In this document: piece after piece, positions 32,801 through 45,734 of the stretch
Layout of the letters: each line of letters opens with the position of its first letter
Numbering within the stretch: the stretch's first letter is position 1
Assembly (NCBI GenBank): GCA_030848705.1
Contig: CM061245.1
Span: 72,589,564-72,653,563 of the forward strand
From: Heracleum sosnowskyi
Lineage: Eukaryota; Streptophyta; Magnoliopsida; Apiales; Apiaceae
DNA length: 64,000 nt
Direction of reading: 5' to 3'
Notes under the pieces: model-generated
Databases searched by the model: none
Seen by the model: only the letters and a program-made list of their open reading frames with translations
What the model was told of the DNA's origin: nothing
Translations under genes and position numbers: made by a program

Positions 32801-35800
32801 ATGGCAGAAGAAGGGAAAGTAAAGATCGACAAATTTGATGGCAAAGATTTTGGATATTAGAAGATGCAAATTGAAGATTATTTGTATCAGAAAAAACTGC
32901 ACCAACTGCTAGAAGAGAAGAAGCCAGATAAGATGGATGAGACTAAATGGAAGCTATTTGATAGGCAGGCTCTGGGTGTTGTCAGATTGACTTTGACGAA
33001 GAACGTTGCTTACAATATCGTCAAGGAAACAACAACTCATGGATTGATCAATGCGTTAACAAATATGTATGAGAAGCCATCTGCTTCGAATAAGGTGTAT
33101 TTGTGTCGTTTGTTGTTTGCCGTGAGATTGAATGAAGGTGATTGTGTTGCTGATCATGTGAACGAATTTAATTCTATCCTATCAAGATTGGTGTCAATGG
33201 ATATTAAATTCGATGATGAAGTACAAGCCTTGTTGTTTGTATCCTCGTTACCTGACAGTTGGTCAGGATTTGTCACTGCTATTAGTAATTCATCTGGGAG
33301 TGGTAAGATGACTTTTAATGGAGTTCGAGATTCGATTCTTGGAGAAGATATTCGTAGGAGAAACTCAGGAGAGTCTTCAGGTTCCTTATTGAGTATTGAG
33401 AGCAGAGGCAGAAAGTCCGAGAGGGGGCAGAATCAGGGGCGTAGTAGATCGAAGTCACAGAAAAGAGGACAATCCAAAGATCGTAGGGAGATTGTTTGTT
33501 GGAATTGTCAGAAAAAGGGTCACTTCAGAAATCAGTGTACGGCTCCTGCAGCTCCTAAAGGAAAGAAGAAAGATGATAATTCAGCTAATGTAGTTGAAGA
33601 AGTGGTGAGCGATGATGCTTTGATTTGTTGTGTTTAATGTTCGGTTGAATCATGGGTTATGGATTCTGGTGCATCATTCCATGCGACCCCTTGCAAGAAT
33701 TTGATGTTAAATTTCAGATTTGGAAATTTTGGAAAAGTCCGTCTTGCTGATGATGAGACTTTGGATATTGCGGGCATGAGAGATATTAATCTCAAGACCT
33801 CTTTGGGGACTAGCTGGATGTTGAAAGATGAAAGGTACATTCCTGGACTTAAGAAGATGTTGATATTTGTGGGTCAGTTAGATAAGGAAGGGTATCGAGT
33901 TTCTTTCGGAAACGGACAGTGGAAGGTTATAAAGAGGAATCTAGTTGTTGCTCGTGGAAAGAAGAAGGGGACTTTGTATATAGTTGAACAATCTAGTTAT
34001 GAAGCAAATGCAGTTGCTGATGAGATTGGGTCTTCAACTTTATGGCACCAAAGACTTGGTCATATGAGTGATAAGGGTATGAAGCTGTTAACTTCGAAGG
34101 GGAAGATTCCAGAGCTGAAAAATGTGGAAGTTGGGTTCTGTGAGCCATGTGTTCTTGGAAAGCAGAAACATGTTACTTTTGCAAAATCAGGGAGGACCCC
34201 CAAAGCTAAGAAGTTAGAGCTAATTCATACAGATGTATATGGTCCAACAACAGTTACGTCATTGGGAGGATCTCGCTACTATGTCACTTTCATTGATGAT
34301 TCCACTAGAAAGGTATGGATTTATTTTTTGAAGAAAAAATCAGACGTGTTTGATACTTTCAAGAAGTGGAAGACTGAAGTTGAAAACCAAACCGATTTGA
34401 AGGTTAAGAGTTTGATGTCAGATAATGGTGGTTAGTATAGTAGTGATGAGTTTAAAAGCTATTGCGTAGAGTACAGGATTAGAATGATTAAAACTATTCC
34501 AGAGACACCGCAGCAGAATGGTGTTGCAAAGCGCATGAATAGAACCTTGAATGAGAGGGCCAAGAGTATGAGGTTACATGCATGGTTGCCGAAGATTTTT
34601 TGGGCAGATGTAGTTAGCACATCAGCGTATCTCATAAACAGAGGACCTTCAGTTCCTTTGGGGTTCAAGATTCCTGAAGAAGAGTGACAGAAAAAAAGAG
34701 GTAAATCTTTCACACTTGCGAGTTTTTGGTTGTGTTTCTTATGTGCGTGTTAAAGATTCAGACAGAGACAAGCTTGATACGAAAGAAAAGAAGTGTATCT
34801 TCATTGATTATGGCTCAGATGATATGGGTTACTGTTTCTGGGATGAACTAACGAAGAAGGTCGTTAGAAGTAGAGATGTTACTTTTAATGAAAATGCAGT
34901 GTACAAGGATAAGCTTGTAGTCGATTCTGAGTTTGCAAAGGAACAACCTGAAAAAGAGAAAACAGTGCTTGAAGATATTACTGAAGAAGATCTTGCAGGA
35001 AATAGTGAGAATTCCGGGAATGTTGATGAGACAGGTTCAGTTACTCCACAGGCTGAGGTAAGAAGATCTAACAGAACTGTGAGGCCGCCACAAAGATTTT
35101 CTCCTTCAGCATATTACATGTTATTGACCGAGGACAGAGAGCCTCAATGTTATTCAGAGGCAGTTTAGGTGGATGATTCAGTTAAGTGGAAATCAACCAT
35201 GGAAGAAGAGATGAATTCTCTTGAGAAGAATGAGACTTGGTCTTTAACAGAATTAGCAGCAGGAAAGAAGGCTTACAGAATAAGTGGGTGTTCAGGATCA
35301 AAGAAGAACCTGATGGCAGTAAAAGGTACAAGGCAAGGTTAGTGGTCAAGGGATATCAACAAAAAAAGGGTATTGACTATACTGATATATTTTCTCCTAT
35401 TGTTAAGATGACTACTGTTAGACTTGTGTTAAGCATTGTGGTTGCAGAGGAGTTACATCTAGAGCAACTAGATGTTAAGACCGCGTTCTTACATGGTGAT
35501 CTTGAGGAAGACATCTACATGGTTCAGCCAGAGGGATTTCAGGTAGCTGGGAAAGAAAACTTGGTTTGCAAGCTTATAAAAAGCTTGTATGGTTTGAAGC
35601 AAGCACCAAGACAATGGTACTTGAAGTTTGACAGCTTTATGATGAAGAATGGGTACACGAAGAGTGCTATGGATCATTGTTGTTACTTTAAACAATTTGA
35701 TTCATCTTATATCATATTGTTGTTTTATGTTGATGACATGTTGATAGCAGGATCAAACATGAGGGAAATCAACAGGCTAAAGAGACAGATGTCTGAAGAG

Positions 35801-36688
35801 TTTGAGATGAAGGATATGGGTGCAGCAAAACAGATACTTGGCATGAGCATCATATGGGATAGATCTGAAGTTACTTTGAAATTATCTCAAGAGAAGTATA
35901 TTGAGAAATTATTGCAAAAATTCAGTGTTCAGGATGCGAAGACTAGAAGTACACCGTTGGCAACTCACTTTAATCTCACGAAGAAGCAGTCACCTAAAAC
36001 GGATGAAGGCAAGAAAGATATGGCTAAAGTTCTGTATGCATCTGTAGTTGGCAGTTTGATGTATGCTATGGTGTGTACAAGGCCAGACATTGCTCATGTA
36101 GTGGGAGTTGTTAGCAGGTTCATGTCTAATCCTGGAAAAGAGCATTGGGAAGCAGTCAAGTGGTTGTTACGCTACTTGAAAGGCACATCCAAGTTTGCAT
36201 TATGTTTCAGCAAGAAAGATGTTATCTTGGAAGGGTTCTCTGATGCAGATTTGGGTGGATGCTTGGATACAAGAAAAAGTACTACGGGTTATATTTTCAC
36301 TTTGGGTGGTACAACAGTTAGTTGGATGTCTCGACTTCAAAATAGTGTTGCTCTTTCAACCACAGAAGCAGAATATATGGCTATCTCTGAAGCTAGCAAG
36401 GAGATGATTTGGTTGAAGAATTTTCTTGAAGAGTTGGGCAAGAAACAGGCGGACAATGCTTTGTATAGCGACAGTCAGAGTGCCATTCATCTTGCGAAGA
36501 ATCATGTGTTTCATGCTTGGACGAAACATATTTAGCTGAGATATCACTTTACGAGTGAGTTGATTAGCAATAGTACTTTGTCCTTGAAGAAAATCCTTGG
36601 TTCAAAGAATCTTGCAGATATGTTGACTAAGGTGGTTACCAATGAAAAGTTGAAGCTTTTCATAGCTTCAACTGGCCTTCAGAATTGA
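32801..36688 (+). pseudogene. Copia gag-pol, broken by stops and frameshifts
   Basis: The start codon at 32801 is followed within 20 codons by a stop (TAG 32858). Further in-frame stops lie at about 33635, 34433, 34685, 35166 and 36533. Frame changes occur at about 34688-34716 and 35240-35300. Recognisable in order are gag with the zinc knuckle CWNCQKKGHFRNQC, protease motif MDSGASFHAT (about 33659), an integrase with GAG-pre and DDE parts (34030-34600), the reverse transcriptase YVDDM (about 35729) and RNase H to 36688. At least four stops replace a codon expected to be Trp or Gln. No functional polyprotein can be made. Confidence 0.9.
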
Positions 36689-36793
36689 TTAATGAGAAGG
36701 CGCTGCACTAGTTAGAGTTATTGATCGAAGTATTGGGTGTTACTAGATTTACAAGAGTGAAGAGAAGATGTGGTCAGACTCCAAGTGGGAGAT

Positions 36794-37141
36794 TGTTGGG
36801 TTTGTGGAGTCTAACAGGTTTCAGAATTGGTTTCTGATTTGAGTTAGAATTTCCAGATCTGAATTCTAATTAGAGTTAGTAATTTCAGAATTTCAAAATA
36901 GGCTCTGATTAGTTTATGCCCGGTTTTTTCTCTTATAAATAGTATCATGTAATTGTAAAACACCAACACATCAAAACACAACAGAACACAACATAGTTGT
37001 GAGAGATCAACACAAAATTAGTACGGCTTGTGGAGTAGGAATTTCCGAACCACGTAAATCTTTGTCTTGTGTGATTGTCGTTTATTTTCTTGTTCTTGTT
37101 TATTCGCTTTGGGTTTTGCTTTTGTTGTTGTATACTCAACA
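36794..37141 (+). repeat. 3' LTR of copia element
   Basis: The 348-bp LTR runs TGTTGGG...CTCAACA and is preceded by the polypurine tract. It contains a TATAAATAG box near 36934, like the 5' copy. Confidence 0.85.
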
Positions 37142-37449
37142 AACTCCTTTTCTCCCTCCCTCACACACATATACATGGACTTGGATAATAACATCTATAT
37201 TAAAATTGTTCCTCCATTTATACTCAAATATGAGATACTAGAATTACAGAAAAAATTGTGTGTACTAGCTACCTAAAGTGCTCAAGAAGATAATTCATGA
37301 AAAACTTGGCATATTTATGTATTTACATTTGTGCAGACCATGATATTATGTATTCCTTTCTTTTAGAGAAAACCTCCACTAGTATAACACCATTTTCCGG
37401 CCATTTAGGGTAAATCTCGGTGGAATCACTCCGCACAAGAGACACACCC
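37142..37449. other. Short region between copia LTR and gypsy remnant
   Basis: AT-rich sequence up to about 37340, then the probable leader of the gypsy remnant. No LTR or primer-binding site of the gypsy element was found here. Confidence 0.4.
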
Positions 37450-40400
37450 ATGGTAAACACGAGATCTACCGCGAACAACCGAAACATAGTCACAATGGAA
37501 GACCCTACCCCCTCAGGAAACACTCTCCATGAGATCCCTAACCCCGCCAACGGAACCACTAACCCACAGAATCAGCAGCAACAAAGACCCACGGCAGATC
37601 AGCGACCCCCACACGATCAAGAACTACCCCTTAATACTGGACTCAACCTCGACCTCACAAGATACACTCAAGCTCAAGTGGACGCCCTCATTCGGGTCGC
37701 GTCCGCTTTCCCCCAACCACAACCACAACAACAACAAGTCCCTCCTCGAGCCTCCCAGCTCAACCAACATGATGAAAACCACCAAAGTGAAGCACACAAC
37801 CAACCTAGGCCCGCCAACTCCGTCTTCTCCCGCTTAGGGTCATCTCAAAACACTAGGTACAAAGACCATGGTGGACCGCAACACAAGCCAGAAACGTGGA
37901 AAGAAAATAGGAGAAAAAGAGACCTAAGGAAAGACATCGAAGAGAAGAAAGCGGAATATGAAAGAGCCAAGCGACGCTTGGAAAGGGAAGGTCACTGGGA
38001 GGATAGGTCTCCTGAACCCCGGGTGGACACGGGGAGCGTACAACCTATGAACGCAGACATGCTGAACACAATTCGTGAGCTCAAAAGGAAATTAGAGGGA
38101 GGATATTCCACCGAAGTCGACGAGTCCCCATTCACTAAGCGACTGGAAAACGAATCCAGGAAAAGGCACATAAAACACATCAATCTTAACTCATTTGACG
38201 GATTGGGTGACCCAGAAGAACACCTGAGCTACTTCAATCAACTCGCCCTTCACTACGAGTACAAAGACATAACAAGATGCAGGTTTTTTGCCGCCACCCT
38301 CAGAGGAGGGGCCCAAAGATGGTTCTGTCGCCTACCCGCTCGCTCGCTCGACACCTGGACCGAATTCAAAAGAGTTTTTCTCAATAAGTTCAAAGCAAAC
38401 CAACCCCACGAAGTACACACTGTCTTTCTGGAAACCATCGCTCAAAGAAATGGAGAAAGTCTGCAAGCGCACATCGACAGGTTCAAGGAAGCGGTCAACA
38501 AAGTCGTATGCATAAATGAAACAGAAGCCTTGGTACACTTACGGAGAGGCCTCAACCCCTATGAATGCGAAAAATATGTCTGCAAACTCATGGAAGTACA
38601 ACCAACAACGCTGGCACGAGCATATGATTTGGTTTCCCAGGCGATCAATGAAATGGAATCACTCAGTGTGCTCAAACAATCAAGGGCACCACCACCTCCA
38701 CCGCCGAGGCAGCCTTAATTCCAAAAGGAACAATACACGTTCAGCCACACACAAAGCCAGTCGCTATCCCCCACCAAGTACACACGACTCACGGCCCGGG
38801 ACCGGTTAGACAAACGTCAACCTCCGTCAAAGACAGGTTGGGCCCCGCTATACCCCGCGTCCTGAAAAACATCCTGAACCTATTTGGACGACCTTGAGCA
38901 TGCCCATGTTCGCCATACTCAACGAGATTAGAGGAAAACCTTTTTTCCAACCGCCTCCACCAATGTGGACCACCCCGATGACAGAAACAAAGACAAACAC
39001 TGTGATTATCACGAAGCCCATGGACACACGACCGAAAGTTGTCTAGCACTCAAATACTTCCTTGAAAGGCAGGTAAAGTAGGGGAATTTGAACCAATACC
39101 TACCAAGACAAATCCAGACGGCAACCCCCAACAAAAACATAGTGAACACGGTCTTCGGCGGGTCGCCATCTCCCCTAGAACCGCTCAACAAGAAGTACTC
39201 ACCATCTCACAGAAGGGAACCAATAACACCATATCTTTCACAAACGCGGATTATGAAAAAATCAATCCAAACCATACCGAAGCCCTGGTAGTAACCTTAG
39301 ATGTGGCCGAGAATCAGGTAAAAAGAATACTAGTCGACAACGGGTCATCAATTGACATATGCTTCAAGCATAATTGGGATAGGCTCAAACTGGGCGACGC
39401 AAAGCTAGAAGAATGCCCCAACGAGACACCCCTTTATGGATTTGGTCACAATGTCGTCCCCATAGCAGGGATAACAAGGCTCCCGGTATAATTTGGCAAA
39501 GCACCAAAGTACGCCCGCCATCTCGTCAAGTTCTACGTAATTAGTACCGCATCCTCCTACAACATGATACTCGGTAGACCCACTCTCAACCTCCTCAAGG
39601 CCGTCACATCCACACCTCATCTGAAACTAAAGTTCCCCACTCCTGGTGGGGTTGGAGAAGTAAAAGGAGATTCGGAAACTTCAAAGAGATGCTACGGGAT
39701 AGCCATCACTTTAGCCGCAACCGATCCGATCAACATAAGGCGCCAAAAGGCAGCAAGAAGGTGTCAGGAAAAGAAAAGAAAACATATGGAACATCAACTT
39801 GCCCGCAACAAAAGAAGGAAGGAAGTGCAAGTTATCGACATACATGACCCAATACTAGAAGACCCACCAAGGACGGATGCAAACTTGAAAAGATGCTTAG
39901 AAAAGGACGAGCGACCCAACGTATCACCCGCCGTCGAAACTGAGAAAATAGAGGTTGTCCCGGGCGACCCAACAAAAAAAGTAAGCATCGGCGCAGGTCT
40001 AGATTCAGTATTCAAGGAAGGATTAACAGATATACTCAGGAAGTACGCATACATGTTCGTATGGTGCCCAAGTGACATGCCCGGTTTGGATGAATCAGTC
40101 GCTATGCATAAACTTAGTGTGAATCCCGACAAAGCACCCAGGATACAAAAGAGGAGAAACTTCGCGCCCAAAAGACATCGAGCAATTGATGTTGAAATAG
40201 ACAAATTACTTGAAGCAGACTTGATATGTGAAGTCTCATATCCCAAGTGGGTCGCCAACGTGGTACTAGTCAAAAAGGCTAACAGGAAGGGGAGAATATG
40301 TGTCGATTACACCGACCTTAATGCCGCTTGCCCCAAAGATCCCTATCTGCTACCCAACATAGACCAACTTATTGATGCAACGGCCGGCCACCTCATGCTT

Positions 40401-41471
40401 AGCTTTATGGACGCTTTCTCAGGTTACAACCAAATCAAGATGGTGCTAGAGGATAGAGAAGAAACAGCTTTCATCACTCATAGGGGAGTGTATTGTTACA
40501 AAGTCATGCCTTTCAGACTCATCAATGCGGGAGCAACCTACCAAAGAATGATGAATAAGATTTTTGCATCTCAATTGGGAAGAAACATGGAAGTATATGT
40601 AGACGACATGATTGTAAAATCGCTCTTGACGGAATCTCACCTAAAAGACTTGGAAGAATGCTTCGCCACTCTCAGAAAGTACAACATGAAACTCAACCCG
40701 GACAAGTGTATGTTTGCCTTGGAAGCGAGTAAATTCCTTGGTTTCCTAGTTAGTCGAAGAGGTATCGAAGCTAACCCTGAGAAAATCAAAGCAATCATGG
40801 ACATGCAATCGCCCAAAACTCTCAAAGATATGCAAAAGCTAATGGGCATGTTAGCGGCACTACGAAGGTTCATCTAAAAACTAGCAGAAAGATGTCTTCC
40901 TTTCTTTGACACTCTAAGGGGGGCGGCACCCACTAAAACCATCTCGTGGATGGAAGAATGCCAAAAGCCTTCGAAGATCTTAAGAGGTATCTCGCCTCAC
41001 CACCACTACCGGCGGTCGCCAAACCCATGAAACCACTATCCTTGTACCTGGAGGCATCAGATAAAGCCGTGGACGCTGTCCTCATCAAAGAGGAAGGAAC
41101 CACCTAGAGACCTGTATACTACGTGAGCCAAGTCCTCAAAGACGCCGAAATTAGATATCCCAATGTATAGAAGTTCGCTTTAGCACTCGTAACATCTAGC
41201 AGGAAACTAAGGCATTACTTTGAAGGAAGAGAAATCAAAGTGGTCACCAACCAACCATTGAAGAAATTGCTCCACAAGCCGGATCTATCAGGAAGAATGG
41301 TTAATTAGGCCATGGAGCTCAACCAATTCACACTTACTTTTGTGCCTAGAACCGCCATCAAGGCGCACCACTGATGGACTTTATAGTCGAATGTTCCTTT
41401 TCTGAACAAATTGTTGGAGACACAAGCCTATTCCCGAACCAAGGGGCGGACAACTCCAAGAAGGCAAATGA
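37450..41471 (+). pseudogene. Truncated Tat-type Ty3/gypsy gag-pol remnant
   Basis: The gag frame (37450-38718, starting MVNTRSTANN) is intact over 422 residues and ends at a TAA. A frame change follows. A CX2HX4HX4C zinc knuckle (39001-39045) and TAG 39079 come next. One frame then runs from 39303 to 40877, holding the protease motif VDNGSS and RT motif YVDDM (about 40594) and broken only by TAA at 39489. After TAA 40875 the RNase H (with RPVYYVSQ) continues through several stops to about 41395. No integrase, LTR or primer-binding site is present. The end coincides with the start of the Tekay-like LTR at 41472, which probably cut into it. The knuckle and protease forms match the intact Tat element at 2679, but the nucleotide sequence is distant and much richer in C. 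Confidence 0.85.
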
Positions 41472-44217
41472 TGTAATAACCCTAAATTTTGTACTTATTT
41501 AAAAATCACTAATGAATAGTAAATTTTTTCGTTTAGAAAATTTTCAGACCATCCTATGTACGGATCGGTATAATGAACTTTCGAAGTCGTATTAGTGATC
41601 TACTATGTAAATGAGTGAATGCAGAAGCTGTTAGAACCAGAAGAATAGCATTTTCTGTTTTCTCCGAAATTTCACCTATTACTGATGGATTAATAATTAT
41701 TTAAATATATTGGAGGATTTTATATTATCAATTCCATGGATATGGATTTAGTAAAAGTATTAAGATATCAAGAACCTTTACGGTAAACTACTTCGATAGA
41801 ACACTTAAGAAAACCCTGCGAACGTTCAATGAGATTAAGCGGTAACAGAACAACGCGACACTTATTGGATTAAACACAAACATGGAAGTAACATGTAACA
41901 AGATTAAATCAAGGTATGCAACATTAGGATCATCCATGTGAAACCAAACAAAGAACCAAATCAAGTGGATCAAGAAAGATGCTTCTTTAATACATTTCCA
42001 ACTTGACCTTTGGCAAGGATGACACAAGCACACTACATCATCATTTCTTACACATTAAGCAACATCCACCCACTTCACTTTATCAAGAAAATATCAAGGA
42101 AAAGCCAAGAAAACTCTCCCCACCCCATTTCTTTAACATTCTGCCCAGCATGACCAAGGGAGAAGGAAAAATTCATAACTTGAGTTCTACTCATGCTAAA
42201 ATCGCCAAATATGGACCATAACTTCCAAAATCCATACCCAAGGTACGTTAAAAATTTCATGGCCATCCAAGTAGTATAGCAATGTCAAATATTGGATCAA
42301 AGTTGAGGCATGAATAGTGATTTCGAAAATACTAATTTATGTTCTTGATTTTGTTCTTGAAGTTTAAGCAAACTAAGGTTAGTTCAATTCTCAAGCAAGG
42401 ATTGTAAGCTATTGTTAGTGTTTTTAAGGCATCATGGAAGGTATAAACTATTTGAACCCTTAGTTATAAATCGATTTTTATGGTTAGTTTTGAGTTAGAT
42501 TAAGTTAGTATAATTTAGTGGATGAATGGTTGATTATGGTGGATGTATGATGTTGTTTTGATGATTGATTGTGTAGATGTTTGTTTTGACTATTGTTCTT
42601 GAAGTTCATGACTTAGTTTAGATATATTAAAGGAGTTGGTTTGATGATATGGTTGGTTGATCATGTAAAGTTTATGATTTAAACTTTGGAATCACTAAAA
42701 CATAGCCGTCGTAATGCCCGATTTTCCTTAACCTTGTTTTGCTTGTGATTTTCGAACCTAGTGACCACTTCCCAAGATCACCACTGCCTATATTAATGTA
42801 GGTATTGTTTCAAGGTTCGTTTTGGTGCGAGAATCATGTGAATCTGATTTACGGTTTAGGAGAAACAAGTGTTTTAGTAAAGGATGTTTCGAGAAACCAC
42901 ACTATACCACTTAACCAACTTTGAGGCAATTATCAAACCCTTTAAGCGACTTATTGGAATGTGAAACTTTGTGTTAACATGCTAGGTACGTTTAGGAAGA
43001 CCCTCGAGTAGAAGTTCTTAAGGAGTTAACTTGAAAGTGAACTTTGTACTTGAGTTAGTATATACTTAGTATGGTAAAAGCATTTAAGTTATTAATATTG
43101 AACCTTGTGTTGATTCTAGATTACTGGACCAACCCGAGACTTACTGCTACTTCGGGATTTCCAGGCAAGTTCACTAACCATTACTCTATTGTTCAGAGTT
43201 GGTATATTTTCAAAAGTATAATACTTGGTTGTTCAAATATTTATGCATACTCTTTGTTCCAAGTATCGTGCAAGTTTCCAAAACCTATGACTTTCTACTG
43301 TTGTTGTGATGAAAAATTCTTTCGATTACACTTTGCAAATATAATATTGTTGTCGTACTTGAATCTTGTGTTTTGTGTTTGGGTTAGAAGCTATCCGTTA
43401 TGATAGTTATAAGTCGGGTTTTGTGAAGGCTCTTAGAATAGAGCATGTGAATCGTGTTTTAAACTTAGACCGGGAGTCAACGTATTATTTTGTTACCAAT
43501 CACTGTCATATAAAGCTGGAGGTTTCCAGGGATAGTTATATTTCAATTATTGATTAAATATTCTGATATTTATATCTTGGATATTTAAGGTGAGATATAT
43601 TTAAATGATATTATTCTAAATATTATTTGGACATTTATTTGATTAAGTGGATATTATTTTGAATATTCATTTAAGTACGAATTTATTGAATAGTAATTCA
43701 ATATTTATTATTTGAATATTTATTAAATATTTCAAACATGATTTAAAAATCATAGAACCTCATTTAAATATTACATAAGGTTTCAATAGTTACTTAAATT
43801 GTTTTCTGACTTACAGAAGTTGATTTTATTATCGTAGGGGTTCCCAACTATTTTGGTTAAATTTATTAAATGATTTCAAACGCTAATAATTATCCTTTGA
43901 CTTATTAAAAATTGGGAATCCATCCCAGGAAGTAAACCTATGAGTTCACTTGCCTCTTTCATCAAAAGTAAGTATGTTTTGGATTTCTGAATTATCAGAA
44001 CCAGTATATTTTACCCAACTCCCAGGTCGTGATTTCAAAGTATGATATTTAATATTCAAAAGTCAGTTGACAACGGTCAACCCACATTGTAACACACTTC
44101 CATGATTAATCCGGAAGTGTGGGTATTATTATTAAAACCTATCAACAAGCATATGCTTGGGGAATTCGGAGTAACATCCGTTCCAGTGATAGATAGGAGG
44201 GAACTGATCCACATAAG

Positions 44218-44400
44218 TGGCCTTGATGTCGCCATGGGAAATGATAATAAGAGGCTGGGTGACGCCAGTTCGGTGGAATCCTCTATCAGGGAGCGATCCA
44301 TTAATTATGGCCTTGATGTCGCCATGTATGTGACTAATGAGTAAGAGGCCGGGTGACGCCAGTCCAGTTTAAAAGCCCACAGCTGGCTAGGGTATGAGAC
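44218..44400 (+). repeat. 90-bp tandem duplication in LTR
   Basis: TGGCCTTGATGTCGCCATG occurs at 44218 and 44308. Each copy is followed about 25 bases later by AAGAGGC(T/C)GGGTGACGCCAGT. Two diverged units of about 90 bp are present. Confidence 0.8.
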
Positions 44401-44722
44401 CTTCGGGGTATCCTTCTACTAGTAGAGAATTAACGTGGTACTACGACTGATCATCGTGTACCCATGCGTAGCCCTGACAGTTACCCTATTTTGTTTTCCA
44501 AAGATTGGATTTCGGAAATCTTTTGTAGCCATGGTTAGATACCGGTTACAAAAAGTAGTTAATAATATTTTAACAAAGTATTATACCTCATACAGTATGT
44601 GAACTATATGGCATGTTTTGACGAAAAGATTATTTCAAACATCATTCTGTATACGAATGAGATTTCAAATATTTCAAGTGATCTATAAGCTTTCAGAGTT
44701 TTATATTAGCTTGATTTAAAAG

Positions 44723-45205
44723 TTATACTTTGAACCTTTGTCTATGATATGCTAGCAAAGGATTCCTCAGATGCATTGCAGGAGAGACTTTTAAAGAAAC
44801 ATGATCCACTCCACGGGTTTGTAGTGCTCTTCCCTTGTAAAATTTGACTTCAAATGGAACACTAACAACCCGAGGACTGACCCTTATAGCAAACTCCTTG
44901 AGTTGCTCATGCAGTAGTGCATTCAGATAAGAATCTCCTTTCACTCTGCTCATGAGAACCCAAAGCTCTGACAATGATCTACTTGCAAAGCAATCCAGAG
45001 AAACAGTGATAGTTCCTATGCTTTGGCAAGATACATAGATGATCATTTCATTTCTGACTCTGTCAAATCCAGCAGTAATCCTTAAGATCTCTTCTTGTAA
45101 TGCCTTCATGTAAATTGAATTATATGGATTGACAGTCATAAATCTCTGAAGAAGGTTGATAAACTTCTTATCATTGTTTGATCCTTTCTGTGGGAATGCA
45201 AACAT
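44723..45205 (-). other. Unassigned antisense ORF within Tekay-like LTR (160 aa)
   Basis: This open frame has balanced, protein-like composition (no low complexity, mixed charged and hydrophobic residues), unlike the AT-rich LTR around it. The likely inserted segment spans about 44745-45260 and is visibly richer in G and C. I do not recognise the protein. It includes a pattern like SRSLSELWVLM and RALQTRG. An in-frame shift seems to lie near its N-terminus, because another frame upstream continues with KKGEKWDKAIKK. It may be a captured fragment of a host, transposon or viral gene. No function is claimed. Confidence 0.4.
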
Positions 45206-45734
45206 TTCTTTATAGCTTTATCCCATTTCTCACCCTTCTTCAGTCTGATGTCCAGCTTCCGGTCTTTGACTTGCAAGCTATGAAGACGTTGTTATATCAA
45301 CAAAGGTTATTGGATTTCAGACTTTATAGTTGTGAAACTATTTATTTTATTATGGGATACTTGATGAGCATTCTTTCGCTCATTCTTGCTTTACTTTATA
45401 TTAACTTTCAGTGAAGAGAGAACCTAGTCAGTTATTCCGTACTATAAGAAAAGGGAAGTGGAAGATTCAACCTTGAGGTAGTCCAATTCAGAATGATTAA
45501 TGCAGAAGTAAGTTGCATGGGTTCAGCTGCTATTAGTGAGATCCTAGATAGTACATTTGGTTGTAATAACTAATGTTACTTATGTGACTCGTTTCTGAAG
45601 CTATAACTGGAGTGTGTAAGAGATTGGGGTCTTTTGGTATTGTATTATTGGATTGTTGAGCTAGTACATGTATTATTGTTGGAATTGAGGACGTGACAAC
45701 CCGGATCTCCGACCCCGGATCTGGGGGTGTTACA

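Larger units (their letters stand above)
32422..37141 (+). mobile_element. Ty1/copia LTR retrotransposon, decayed (Tork/Tnt1-like)
   Basis: Two LTRs (32422-32760 and 36794-37141) enclose a primer-binding site, gag-pol remains and a polypurine tract (AAGTGGGAGAT) abutting the 3' LTR. The domain order gag-protease-integrase-RT-RNase H is that of Ty1/copia, and the gag style suggests the Tork/Tnt1 group. No clear target duplication is seen (GACAC or similar on the left, AACTC on the right). The 5' LTR start has GG where the 3' LTR has TG. Confidence 0.88.
41472..45734 (+). repeat. Very long LTR of a Tekay/Del-like chromovirus
   Basis: It starts TGTAATAACCCTAAATTT and ends GGGGGTGTTACA, the characteristic inverted ends of Tekay/Del-type LTRs, and is followed directly by a Met-tRNA-like primer-binding site. 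The total is 4263 bp. Part of this appears to be a later insertion at about 44745-45260, so the original LTR would be about 3.7 kb. A 90-bp direct repeat is present at 44218-44330. The other LTR is not in this window. The boundaries rest on the termini plus the primer-binding site, without a second copy to compare. Confidence 0.75.

Noticed and set aside
39794..40273. 159-codon antisense ORF in the gypsy remnant
   Set aside because: It lies opposite the readable pol frame and mirrors its codons.
43071..43557. ORFs of 110 and 63 codons in the Tekay-like LTR
   Set aside because: They sit within LTR sequence and have no domain or consistent codon pattern.
45178..45414. 78-codon ORF overlapping the right border of the LTR insert
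   Set aside because: It spans two sequences of different origin and is mostly hydrophobic AT-rich translation.
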